From NCBI GenBank assembly GCA_910586095.1, contig CAJUHQ010000124.1, positions 1-10,357 of the forward strand: 10,357 nucleotides of DNA, in the 5' to 3' direction. This DNA comes from an uncultured Lachnospiraceae bacterium (GTDB lineage Bacteria > Bacillota > Clostridia > Lachnospirales > Lachnospiraceae). Positions 1 to 6,164 of this stretch are shown here, piece after piece (positions within the stretch are counted from its first letter, which is position 1; each line of letters starts with the position of its first letter). The translations under genes were made by a program, and so were the position numbers. Below the pieces are notes generated by a model. That model was not told the origin of the DNA. It did not search any database and was given only the letters and a program-made list of their open reading frames with translations.

Positions 1-40
1 TCTAGACAACTCTATTATACCATATCCAAGGAGGAGTTAT

Positions 41-184
41 TTGTTTTTTAGTAACGAAAGATGCCGTATTTATGCGGATTGTGGCGTTTCGCAAACGCCT
101 AAAATATATTGTAGTAGAAAGGAGGAAAAATATGAATATTATGGAACTAATGACAGTGTTGGGTTTTGGCTTAACTTGTATTAG
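41..184 (+). CDS. possible 47-codon leader ORF overlapping the toxin gene
   Basis: An open frame starts with TTG at 41 and ends with TAG at 182-184. It has a well-placed ribosome binding site, AGGAGG at 29-34, six bases before the TTG. It overlaps the start of the 31-residue toxin gene in another frame. A 7-bp hairpin (GGCGTTT, loop cgc, AAACGCC; 83-99) lies inside it. The predicted peptide is cysteine-containing and resembles nothing I recognise. If translated, it could couple or modulate toxin translation, as leader ORFs do in hok/mok-type systems; that is inference. A possible -10 (TATTAT, 13-18) lies just upstream, but its -35 would be at or beyond the window edge. The non-ATG start and unknown product keep confidence low. 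Confidence 0.3.
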   Translation: MFFSNERCRIYADCGVSQTPKIYCSRKEEKYEYYGTNDSVGFWLNLY

Positions 185-227
185 CATAGGATATTCCTTT
201 GGCAAAGACAGTAAAAAGAAAAAATAG
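132..227 (+). CDS. small hydrophobic peptide, probable type I toxin (holin-like toxin type)
   Basis: The product is a 31-residue peptide beginning MNIMELMTVLGFG and ending in GKDSKKKK. Residues about 5-24 form one hydrophobic membrane segment and the tail is strongly basic. This is the plan of small Firmicutes type I toxins such as the putative holin-like toxin family and TxpA/BsrG-like peptides, which insert into the membrane. AAAGGAGG at 118-125 sits 6 bases before the ATG. Two things support a toxin role: the convergent promoter at 311-339, and a perfect 11-bp inverted repeat overlapping the stop codon that makes a terminator for an antisense RNA. The mRNA would end at the terminator at 278-310. 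Family assignment is from size, topology and gene arrangement, not from a database match. Confidence 0.7.
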   Translation: MNIMELMTVLGFGLTCISIGYSFGKDSKKKK

Positions 228-304
228 TCGTGCTGTCTGGTAAACAAAACGACTATTTTACATAGGCAAAACCCCTGAAAGAGATCTGGTGACGCAGATT
301 TCTT
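212..304 (-). ncRNA. predicted antisense RNA, candidate type I antitoxin
   Basis: The - strand promoter at 311-339 predicts a start near 304. Transcription would proceed toward the toxin gene and stop after the perfect 11-bp hairpin at 221-259, which on this strand is followed by TTCTTTTT. The roughly 93-nt RNA would be fully complementary to the toxin 3' UTR, stop codon and last lysine codons. This is the arrangement of 3'-overlapping antitoxin RNAs such as RatA and SR4 in Bacillus. Promoter, RNA and terminator are inferred from sequence only. Confidence 0.55.
221..259 (-). terminator. rho-independent terminator of the antisense RNA
   Basis: AAAATAGTCGT (221-231) and ACGACTATTTT (249-259) form a perfect 11-bp stem with a 17-nt loop. 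Read on the - strand, the stem is followed by TTCTTTTT, a good terminator tail. On the + strand the tail is poor. The left arm includes the toxin stop codon. Confidence 0.7.
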
Positions 305-310
305 TTTTTT
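278..310 (+). terminator. rho-independent terminator of the toxin mRNA
   Basis: AAAGAGATCT (278-287) pairs with AGATTTCTTT (296-305) across an 8-nt loop, with one G-T pair. A run of T's continues to 310. It lies 50 bases after the toxin stop and overlaps the predicted 5' end of the antisense RNA. Confidence 0.75.
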
Positions 311-339
311 ATTATACTATAAATATAGAAGGAATTCAA
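311..339 (-). promoter_or_regulatory. strong sigma-A-like promoter for the antisense RNA
   Basis: On the - strand TTGAAT (339-334) is followed after exactly 17 bases by a consensus TATAAT (316-311). No protein-coding frame on this strand fits behind it; the only downstream element is the terminator at 221-259. Confidence 0.6.
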
Positions 340-354
340 CTCATTTTTAAGTTC

Positions 355-384
355 ATTGTTACTAATTGTACATATTGTAACAAT
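355..384. promoter_or_regulatory. 30-bp dyad, operator-like
   Basis: The sequence is ATTGTTAC, 4 bases, TGTACA, 4 bases, GTAACAAT: perfectly symmetric outer arms around a symmetric centre. It lies between the antisense RNA promoter and the + strand promoter at 433-460, so it could bind a dimeric or tetrameric regulator of either. A short hairpin is the alternative. Confidence 0.35.
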
Positions 385-432
385 CATTTTTACAATTACA
401 TATTTCCACAAAAACATGATGCGCTTACTTTA

Positions 433-460
433 TTGACAGCTATTTTCAAGATAGTATGAT
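433..460 (+). promoter_or_regulatory. sigma-A-like promoter before the acyltransferase remnant
   Basis: A consensus TTGACA (433-438) is followed after 16 bases by TATGAT (455-460). The predicted start is near 467, just before the truncated acyltransferase frame. Confidence 0.5.
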
Positions 461-472
461 TTACAATAATAA

Positions 473-763
473 TTAGGGAATCATGTATGTCTTTCACATG
501 ATGTTACAGTTGGACGTGGGTGTATCATTGGAGATATGGTAACGATTTGTGAGAATGTTGAGATTGGAGATAACACTTATATTGAATCAGGCGTTATATT
601 TGTAGAGAAACTAAATCAGAGAGCAGTGGACAACACAAAAGCAGAAAAGACGTATGTAGGTAAAAATGTTATGATACATTCAGGATCTGTAATTGAATCA
701 GGATGTGTGATTCAAGATAATTCTGTAATGGATTATGATACAATATATTCTACTATATTCTAG
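473..763 (+). pseudogene. truncated hexapeptide-repeat (left-handed beta-helix) acyltransferase remnant
   Basis: The open frame runs from just after a TAA at 470-472 to TAG at 761-763. It encodes about 96 residues of hexapeptide repeats, with segments such as VTVGRGCIIGDMVTI, ENVEIGDNTYIESGVIF and VGKNVMIHSGSVIESGCVI. These form the left-handed beta-helix of sugar O- or N-acetyltransferases and related enzymes (WbbJ-like). The repeat pattern already starts upstream of the first ATG (536), and no ATG, GTG or TTG start exists before it in frame. GGAG at 530-533 is too close to 536 to serve as its ribosome site. Complete enzymes are usually about 180-220 residues, so this is the middle of a gene that lost its N-terminus. 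It may still be transcribed from the promoter at 433-460. Confidence 0.6.
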
Positions 764-840
764 TATGAAAAAGTCACACGCCTCTATTTACATATATGTC
801 AGCAAACAACTAGATTGTCAGAAAACAAAACATTTGTTTG

Positions 841-869
841 TTGCGAAGCAGTTTTAGGTGTGTTATGAT
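841..869 (+). promoter_or_regulatory. candidate folD promoter
   Basis: TTGCGA (841-846), a 17-bp spacer and TATGAT (864-869). The start would be near 876, leaving a leader of about 150 nt before folD. The -35 match is only partial. Confidence 0.4.
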
Positions 870-922
870 AAAAATGTAAAAATCGTGTAGTATTTATAAC
901 ACAACAGCATTGTAGTGATAGG

Positions 923-973
923 AAATTGTAAAGGCAAAGGAAAGTCGATTCAACGAAGTTTATATTACAATTT
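923..973 (+). promoter_or_regulatory. folD leader hairpin
   Basis: AAATTGTAA (923-931) and TTACAATTT (965-973) form a perfect 9-bp stem across a 33-nt loop, ending in a short T run. It could be a weak attenuator in the long folD leader. It does not match the tetrahydrofolate riboswitch pattern as I know it. Confidence 0.3.
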
Positions 974-1023
974 TTCAGGTGCGCACAAATTCGCAGATTG
1001 AGAAGAGAGCGTGGAGGATAAGT

Positions 1024-1860
1024 ATGTATCAGATTATTGATGGAAAAAAGATTGCGCAGGAAATCAAAGAAGAATTAAGGGAAAAGGTTGCTGCATGGAA
1101 AGAACAAGGAAAACATTTTTGCCTAGCAGTGATACAGGTAGGAAATGATCCAGCATCGAGTGTATATGTGGGAAACAAGAAAAAGGCATGTGCCTATATA
1201 GGGATTGACTCGCTATCGTATGAGTTGTCAGAGGAAACTTCACAACAGGAACTCTTAGAATTGGTAGAGAAACTTAATGTAGATGACAAAGTAAATGGGA
1301 TTCTTGTACAATTACCGCTTCCAAAACAGATAGATGAACACAAGATTATTCAGGCTATTGCACCCGACAAGGACGTAGATGGATTTCATGAGAAGAATGT
1401 AGGGGCGTTGTGTGTGGGGAGTAAAGGATATGTGTCATGTACTCCACTTGGCATTATTCAGTTATTAAAGCGCTCTAAAGTGGAGATTGAGGGCAAAAAT
1501 TGTGTCGTGATTGGTCGCAGTAACATTGTAGGCAAGCCAATGGCTTTATTGCTTTTAAGGGAGAATGGCACAGTGACTGTTTGTCATTCACGCACGCAAA
1601 ATATTAAGGAAATCACAAAACAGGCAGATATTCTTATAGTGGCGGTTGGAAAGCCCCAATTTATTGATGATTCTTATGTAAAAGAAGGGGCTGTTGTCAT
1701 TGATGTAGGAATTCATAGAGATGCGAATAATAAATTGTGCGGAGATGTTGATTTTGAGAAAGTAGCACCACATACAAGTGCGATTACACCTGTTCCTGGT
1801 GGGGTGGGACCTATGACAATTGCAATGTTGATGTATAATTGTGTGCAAAACGCAATGTAA
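1024..1860 (+). CDS. folD: bifunctional methylenetetrahydrofolate dehydrogenase / methenyltetrahydrofolate cyclohydrolase
   Basis: This cytoplasmic enzyme interconverts 5,10-methylene-THF, 5,10-methenyl-THF and 10-formyl-THF with NADP(H), supplying one-carbon units. The 278-residue product has the usual FolD length. Visible signatures are YVGNKKKAC (about 48-56, containing the catalytic lysine), GILVQLPLP, PDKDVDGFHEKNVG (active-site aspartate), the Rossmann motif VVIGRSNIVGKPMALLL, VTVCHSRT, ADILIVAVGKP, VIDVGI and the C-terminal PVPGGVGPMT. The start at 1024 is chosen because GGAGG (1013-1017) precedes it and the protein then begins MYQIIDGK as in the family. The frame is open upstream to a GTG at 979, but that gives a non-conserved N-terminal extension. 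The MreB-like gene follows after 107 bases, with only a weak intervening hairpin (ATGC/GCAT then TTTTT near 1865-1882). Confidence 0.97.
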   Translation: MYQIIDGKKIAQEIKEELREKVAAWKEQGKHFCLAVIQVGNDPASSVYVGNKKKACAYIGIDSLSYELSEETSQQELLELVEKLNVDDKVNGILVQLPLPKQIDEHKIIQAIAPDKDVDGFHEKNVGALCVGSKGYVSCTPLGIIQLLKRSKVEIEGKNCVVIGRSNIVGKPMALLLLRENGTVTVCHSRTQNIKEITKQADILIVAVGKPQFIDDSYVKEGAVVIDVGIHRDANNKLCGDVDFEKVAPHTSAITPVPGGVGPMTIAMLMYNCVQNAM

Positions 1861-1967
1861 GTGCGATGCGCAGAGCATTTTTGTGCGAGGTATATGACTA
1901 GAAGTTACCATCTGTTCAAGAAAAGAAGCAATAAAGGGTGTAATCCAAAAGAAAAGGGGATGTGGAC

Positions 1968-2555
1968 ATGGAACGAAACTATAAAAGCTATGAGCCAGCA
2001 GATATTGTGATCTATCAAAAGGATCAGGGAACTGTTTTGAAAGAAAAGTCTCTGATAGCATTTGATTCGGAAACAAAAAAGATTCTGGCAGTCGGAACAG
2101 ACGCAGAGCGTTTTGTAGAAAACTCAGACAAAAATACAATGGTGATTTCTCCATTGCGTCGAGGGCGAATTGTGGATTATAGCGCAGCAATGAGTTTGTT
2201 CCAAGTTTTGTTGCAAAAAGTGTGGGGGAAAAGAACACTTCTTCGTCCTGCGATTGCAATTTGTGTGCCAAAAGGAATTGAGGAGGTAGAGAAAAAGGCG
2301 GCCCAGGATTGCTTCTATCAGGCGGCAAAGGCAAGGGATGTTTTGATTGTTGAGCAGCCGTATGAGCAGTTTATAGTGGAAATGTCAGAAGAGATTCGCA
2401 CAAAATATCGAACGGTGATTGGCATAACGAAAGAGGAGCCAGAACGCTATTTGAGAGAGATGTTTCTTGAAGTACAGTTATATGCAAAACAAGAAAATAT
2501 TTCATTAGACAGAGCCGCTGAGATTTTTGCGCAGGTTTGTTTGGGATCAAAATAG
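1968..2555 (+). CDS. half-length MreB-like (actin-fold) protein lacking nucleotide-binding motifs
   Basis: The 195-residue protein aligns by eye with the N-terminal half of MreB/Mbl. Conserved-type blocks are VIYQKDQGTVLKEKSLIAFD, ILAVGTDAERF, VISPLRRGRIVDYSAA, RPAIAICVPKGIEEVEKKAA and DVLIVEQPYEQFI, in the MreB order. Two hallmarks are missing. The phosphate-1 loop (DLGT-type) is replaced by KSYEPAD. Where MreB has DIGGGT, this protein has VIGITKEEP, followed by a short helical tail of about 40 residues and then the stop. ATP binding and filament formation as in MreB are therefore unlikely. A partner or regulator of the cell-shape machinery is possible (inference). ATG 1968 has AAGGGGA 7 bases upstream; the in-frame GTG at 1962 is too close. 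It may be co-transcribed with folD, and a terminator follows at 2652-2674. Confidence 0.8.
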   Translation: MERNYKSYEPADIVIYQKDQGTVLKEKSLIAFDSETKKILAVGTDAERFVENSDKNTMVISPLRRGRIVDYSAAMSLFQVLLQKVWGKRTLLRPAIAICVPKGIEEVEKKAAQDCFYQAAKARDVLIVEQPYEQFIVEMSEEIRTKYRTVIGITKEEPERYLREMFLEVQLYAKQENISLDRAAEIFAQVCLGSK

Positions 2556-2602
2556 ACCCAAAATCAGAAAAGAAAATTTAAATGTACAGAACATAAATGC
2601 AA

Positions 2603-2736
2603 GTGTGAGAAGAATTTCTAAGGCGTCAAAAAACGCCGCCTAAGAAATACTAAGTCTGCATAGCAGACTTTTTTCACACCAAAGAACGCCAAGAGCAGGC
2701 GTTCTTCTCATGGAATGTTTGTGCTGCAAAGCAGCA
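2603..2736. repeat. cluster of tandem palindromic hairpins
   Basis: Four stem-loops occur in about 135 bases. They are: an imperfect 12-bp stem 2614-2625/2637-2648 (one mismatch); a perfect AAGTCTGC-ATA-GCAGACTT; a perfect AAGAACGCC/GGCGTTCTT (2682-2706); and TGCTGC-AAA-GCAGCA (2722-2736). The first two are enclosed by GTGTGA (2603-2608) and TCACAC (2674-2679). The left end, GTGTGAGAAGAATTTCTAA, recurs at 6681 and, in part, at 7519. This fits an intergenic palindromic repeat family; a structured RNA is the alternative. Confidence 0.6.
2652..2674 (+). terminator. rho-independent terminator after the MreB-like gene
   Basis: A perfect 8-bp stem (AAGTCTGC, loop ATA, GCAGACTT) is followed by TTTT. 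It probably ends the folD/MreB-like transcript. Confidence 0.65.
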
Positions 2737-2780
2737 TGACGAGAAAAGTGAAAAATTAGATTGAAAGTAGGAATATGTCA

Positions 2781-3608
2781 ATGAAAGTCAGTGTATTGAT
2801 AGAGGATACTTGCGGCAATCCAATATATAGGTATGAGCATGGATTGTCTGTTTATGTGGAGACAAAAGAGCATAAAGTACTTGTAGATACAGGGGCAACA
2901 TCAGCCTTTTTGGAGAATGCACAGAGGATGGGAATTGATCTTTCCTTGGTTGATACAGTGATTATTAGTCATGGGCATTACGATCATGCAGGAGGTATTC
3001 TCTCATTCAATAAAATAAATCCTAAGGCAAAAATCTACATACAAAAAACAGCAACAGGTGCCTTTTATCATGGGGATCGTTATATTGGAATCGATCAGAA
3101 AATAGTAGAATTACCACAAGTTTGTCTGTTGGAGGGAAATTATAGAATTGACAAAGAATTGTATTTATTTACAGGAATTGTGGGAAGACGCTGTTATCCT
3201 AAGAGCAATCTTTTGTTGAGCACAAAGACAGTAGATGGATTAAAGCAGGATACCTTTGCTCATGAACAGTGCCTAGTAATTGAGCAGGGTGGAAATAATC
3301 TTTTACTTTCTGGCTGTGCACACAATGGTATTTTAAATATTTTAGATCGGTATCGTGAATTTTATACAAAGGAACCAGCAGCAGTGTTCAGTGGTTTTCA
3401 TATGATGAAGAAAGAGGCATATACCACGCAGGAAGCAAGTATTATACAAGATACTGCGCGCGAATTGACAAAAATGGATACTATATTTTATACAGGCCAT
3501 TGTACTGGCAGCGCAGCAATAGATCTCATGAAACCGATTATGGGAGAAAAATTGCAAAAGTTGCATTGCGGCGATCTTAAACTACCTTTTGACAAAGAAG
3601 AAAATTAG
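2781..3608 (+). CDS. metallo-beta-lactamase-fold hydrolase, RFAP-synthase-like (COG1237 type)
   Basis: A 275-residue MBL-fold protein. The metal-binding motif is SHGHYDHAGG (HxHxDH at about 64-69), preceded by the strand LVDTG (about 34-38). Further ligands are likely the His in SGCAHNGI, the His in SGFHMM and the His near the C-terminus in YTGHCTG. This set and the overall length match the group annotated as 7,8-dihydropterin-6-methyl-4-(beta-D-ribofuranosyl)-aminobenzene-5'-phosphate synthase-like. That name comes from an archaeal enzyme, and the substrate in Clostridia is unknown. Two in-frame ATGs exist, 2775 and 2781. The second gives better spacing to AGTAGGA (2766-2772) and the family-like start MKVSVLIE, so it is preferred. 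No terminator is evident before the convergent dus gene. Confidence 0.85.
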   Translation: MKVSVLIEDTCGNPIYRYEHGLSVYVETKEHKVLVDTGATSAFLENAQRMGIDLSLVDTVIISHGHYDHAGGILSFNKINPKAKIYIQKTATGAFYHGDRYIGIDQKIVELPQVCLLEGNYRIDKELYLFTGIVGRRCYPKSNLLLSTKTVDGLKQDTFAHEQCLVIEQGGNNLLLSGCAHNGILNILDRYREFYTKEPAAVFSGFHMMKKEAYTTQEASIIQDTARELTKMDTIFYTGHCTGSAAIDLMKPIMGEKLQKLHCGDLKLPFDKEEN

Positions 3609-3700
3609 ATCAATAAAGCAGGACGCATATATCATATAATGTGTAGGAGTAGATTCGCGGTACAGTGGCAGTATAAAAAATGGGTGAGTACATAATTTAT

Positions 3701-4657
3701 TTAAGGAGTTGGCATCAGTTCACACTCGCGAAATAAAGTATCTATGGCGATTTTGTATTGTGCAAAGGAGGTTGCTTTACGTATTTTTTTCAAGTATGGT
3801 GATGAATCAATAAAGCTTTGACTTAGATAAGTCCATAAGTCCTTCATTTTAAACAAAGTGGGTGTTTCACCAGACATTGTAGTGGCGTAGCTGTCAAACA
3901 ATGTGTCATGAAAGGCGCGGAAGCGTTCTTTTTGGTAGAAGTTTTGATATAAATGTTTCTCTTTCAAATCCCGCATCGCAAAGATAAGAGCGGGATTTTT
4001 TATGATACCACGTCCAATCATAACACGATTTATTTGAGGGAATTTCGTTACCAATGTGTTAAAAGTAGTGACAGAAGTGAGATCTCCATTGTAACATAAT
4101 GGCATGGTGCTAGAATGAAGAGCAGTCTGAAAAGCTTCTATATGTGGAGTAAAATGGTATAACTCTTTTTGGAGCCGTGGATGTATAATGAGTTCTTCCA
4201 CAGGATATTTTTGATATATTTTAAGAAGGTTTTTCCATTCGTCGAGTGATTCGATGCCGATTCTTGTCTTGATAGAGATGTTCAAAGGACATTTTTCATA
4301 TAATTCATATAAAAAACGATCCAGAGAGTCTGGAATACTCAGAAAGCCTGCACCACGTTTTCTTGCTACTACAGTGCCAGAAGGACACCCTAGATTCAAA
4401 TTTACAGTAGAGTAGCCATAGTCCTTTATTTTGTCAGCAATCTGAAGAAATTCATCGGAACGATTGGTAAGGATCTGTGGTATGACATGTAGGCCCTCAT
4501 TATGTTTAGGAAGGATCTCACTGCGCTCACGGTGATTCATTTTTTTGCTGGAAATAAATGGGGTAAAATATTTATCAATACCACCAAAATAGTGGTGGTA
4601 TGCTATTCTAAATTGATAGGTGGTAAGTCCCTCCATAGGGGCGAGATAATAGTTCAT
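3701..4657 (-). CDS. dus: tRNA-dihydrouridine synthase family protein
   Basis: This FMN enzyme reduces specific uridines in tRNA to dihydrouridine. The 318-residue product shows the Dus TIM-barrel series: YLAPMEGLT at the N-terminus, NLNLGCPSGTVVARKRGAGF with the catalytic Cys at about 91, SIKTRIG, IIHPRLQKELYHF, LCYNGDL and VMIGRGIIKNPALI, followed by a C-terminal helical domain. AAAGGAGT ends about 4 bases before ATG 4657, and the protein then begins as in the family. An open frame continues 36 codons further upstream to 4765, but this part overlaps the preceding gene and is not conserved-looking. The upstream gene stops 19 bases before this start, so the two are almost certainly co-transcribed. 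Which Dus subgroup and which uridine position cannot be told by eye. Confidence 0.93.
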   Translation of the reverse strand: MNYYLAPMEGLTTYQFRIAYHHYFGGIDKYFTPFISSKKMNHRERSEILPKHNEGLHVIPQILTNRSDEFLQIADKIKDYGYSTVNLNLGCPSGTVVARKRGAGFLSIPDSLDRFLYELYEKCPLNISIKTRIGIESLDEWKNLLKIYQKYPVEELIIHPRLQKELYHFTPHIEAFQTALHSSTMPLCYNGDLTSVTTFNTLVTKFPQINRVMIGRGIIKNPALIFAMRDLKEKHLYQNFYQKERFRAFHDTLFDSYATTMSGETPTLFKMKDLWTYLSQSFIDSSPYLKKIRKATSFAQYKIAIDTLFRECELMPTP

Positions 4658-4676
4658 GCGTACTCCTTTAGGTATG

Positions 4677-5180
4677 TCAGTATTCTTCAATATTTTCAAA
4701 AACGTTGTGCTCAGGCGTTTTTTGACAGTACAGAATTTTGTCCATATCTTCATTTGATAGCGCATACCATCCCTTTGGAAGATCTAGTTCAAAAATGATT
4801 TCCATTTCTAGTTCAGGGTAAGCTAAGCATTGAATCAATTCATTGGCTGTGACAGCTAGGAGTTTGCCTGTAGGAAGATGAAGCCATTTTGAAGGAGCAG
4901 AAAGAACATCTGTATTGTTAAATTCACATTCTACATTAATCTCATCTATAAGCCAAAGCACCATTTTGCCACTATTACAGAAATTTTTTATGATTTCTGT
5001 TTCACGCGGACGCACACTACTCCATTCCTCATCTGGGAAATCAAAAATCAATTCAGATGTTCCTTGTACATCAAGCAAAATATCCATTGCATACAACATA
5101 GAATCATCGAATTCTTTTAAAAAGCTTGTATCTAACAAAACAAATCCATCCATTCTTTCGCAGTTTAGTTGAAATTTCAT
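4677..5180 (-). CDS. hypothetical acidic protein, 167 residues, cotranscribed with dus
   Basis: I do not recognise this protein. It is acidic, has no signal peptide or membrane segment, and contains alternating strand-like stretches (GFVLLDTSF, SELIFDF, MVLWLIDEI, EMEIIFEL) that suggest a small alpha/beta fold. ATG 5180 is preceded by AAAGGTAGG at a normal distance. The gene ends 19 bases before dus, on the same strand. Size and acidity recall small immunity-type proteins, but nothing specific supports that. A possible promoter lies at 5310-5339. Confidence 0.75.
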   Translation of the reverse strand: MKFQLNCERMDGFVLLDTSFLKEFDDSMLYAMDILLDVQGTSELIFDFPDEEWSSVRPRETEIIKNFCNSGKMVLWLIDEINVECEFNNTDVLSAPSKWLHLPTGKLLAVTANELIQCLAYPELEMEIIFELDLPKGWYALSNEDMDKILYCQKTPEHNVFENIEEY

Positions 5181-5309
5181 CGTGATACCTACCTTTCTTA
5201 TAATTAAGTGATTGTAAACAGGATAACTTCAGATAAAGAACAGTGATTTTGGGGCTATTCTAATATAGTTTTCTTCGTTTTGGACAGCCTATTCACTAGC
5301 TTATGTTTT

Positions 5310-5339
5310 ATTATACTATAGTCTAAGATTAGCTGTACA
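5310..5339 (-). promoter_or_regulatory. weak candidate promoter for the hypothetical gene and dus
   Basis: On the - strand TGTACA (5339-5334), an 18-base spacer and TATAAT (5315-5310). It would give a 5' UTR of about 120 nt. The -10 is consensus; the -35 matches four of six bases. Confidence 0.3.
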
Positions 5340-5406
5340 GCCTTTTTTGCTACTTTACAAGTATTAAATTTGTGGATTTCATTTTATAAAGTATCGTTTA
5401 TAAACC

Positions 5407-5436
5407 GTGACTATTTTTCAGATTGTATGGTATAAT
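5407..5436 (+). promoter_or_regulatory. extended -10 promoter of the RibD-C-like gene
   Basis: TATAAT (5431-5436) is preceded by TGG, giving the extended -10 TGNTATAAT. GTGACT (5407-5412) is a partial -35 at 18 bases. The start would be near 5443, about 29 bases before the start codon. Confidence 0.55.
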
Positions 5437-5471
5437 ATTTTTGAGAAATCATGCAGGATAGGAGATTGAAA

Positions 5472-6002
5472 ATGCGAAAAATTGTTTTATTTATTGCTAT
5501 GAGTCTTGATGGATATATTGCAGATGTAGATGGAAAGGTTGACTGGTTGATTGGGCAGGACAGTGACGTTGAAAGTAATGATAGCTATGAGGATTTTGTA
5601 AATAGTGTGGATACCATTATCATGGGGTGGAAAACGTATCATCAAGTTATAACAGAGTTATCTCCTGAACAATGGGTATATGATAACTTACAAAGCTATG
5701 TAATCACGCATAGAAAGTGTACACCTAAAAGCAATGTAATGTTTGTTTCAAAAAATCCATGTGTTCTTGTCAATGAATTAAAACAAAAAAGTGGCAAAGA
5801 TATTTGGATATGTGGCGGAGCCAACATTGTTCGTCAGCTTATACAAGACAATCTGATTGATAAATATTATATTTCTATTATTCCAACGATTTTAGGAAAT
5901 GGTATTCGCCTTTTTGATGTGATAGACAAAAAAATAGACTTACGTTTTATTTCATCAAAAAGCAGTAATGGCATTGTAGAAGTAGAGTATGAAAAGCGAT
6001 AA
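5472..6002 (+). CDS. RibD C-terminal / dihydrofolate reductase-like family protein
   Basis: The 176-residue protein belongs to the stand-alone RibD C-terminal domain family (YyaP/YwjB-like), which has a dihydrofolate reductase fold and binds NAD(P)H. Visible features are the N-terminal VLFIAMSLDGYIADVDGKVDWL, the strand VDTIIMGWKTYH, SYVITHRK, the nucleotide-binding DIWICGGANIVRQLIQ and the C-terminal YYISIIPTILGNGIRLF. Members have usual lengths of about 170-190. The substrate is unknown for nearly all of them, and true DHFR activity should not be assumed. ATG 5472 has ATAGGAGA 7 bases upstream; the in-frame ATG at 5451 has no such site. It is a single-gene unit with its own promoter, convergent with the next gene. 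Confidence 0.9.
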   Translation: MRKIVLFIAMSLDGYIADVDGKVDWLIGQDSDVESNDSYEDFVNSVDTIIMGWKTYHQVITELSPEQWVYDNLQSYVITHRKCTPKSNVMFVSKNPCVLVNELKQKSGKDIWICGGANIVRQLIQDNLIDKYYISIIPTILGNGIRLFDVIDKKIDLRFISSKSSNGIVEVEYEKR

Positions 6003-6053
6003 ATTATAAAATCCTAATAATTTTCCTTTCAATATATGTTATTAGAGTAGGAG

Positions 6054-6103
6054 AAAAAAGCGCAAATAAGCAGCAAATCTTTTTTAAATTTACTGCTTAT
6101 TTG
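6054..6103 (-). terminator. terminator, stronger on the - strand
   Basis: CAAATAAGCAG (6063-6073) and CTGCTTATTTG (6093-6103) form a perfect 11-bp stem. On the - strand a run of six T's (6059-6054) follows after three bases. It lies between two convergent genes, so it ends the - strand transcript and may slow the + strand one. Confidence 0.65.
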
Positions 6104-6164
6104 TACCATTATAATAGATGGTGCCTATTTCATTTTTATGTAGCTGTAATTTGCAGACTGGTAT

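Noticed and set aside
2..247. 81-residue open frame on the - strand
   Set aside because: It runs opposite the toxin gene and through the antisense terminator, with no recognisable protein features.
536..763. Treating the acyltransferase fragment as an intact gene starting at ATG 536
   Set aside because: Hexapeptide repeats already run upstream of this ATG, and GGAG is only two bases from it.
876..1023. Tetrahydrofolate riboswitch upstream of folD
   Set aside because: The leader is long and has one hairpin, but the conserved THF riboswitch sequence pattern is not visible.
1588..2334. 248-residue open frame on the - strand
   Set aside because: It lies opposite folD and the MreB-like gene, has low-complexity Phe/Pro/Ser composition and no ribosome site, and is explained by the codon bias of the genes on the other strand.
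3635..3640. TATAAT between the MBL and dus genes
   Set aside because: No acceptable -35 at 16-18 bases and no + strand gene downstream.
4658..4765. Longer start for dus, giving 36 extra residues
   Set aside because: The extension overlaps the upstream gene and is not family-like, while ATG 4657 has AAAGGAGT in place.
4502..4798. 98-residue + strand frame inside dus
   Set aside because: Shadow of dus and its upstream neighbour on the opposite strand; no start signals.
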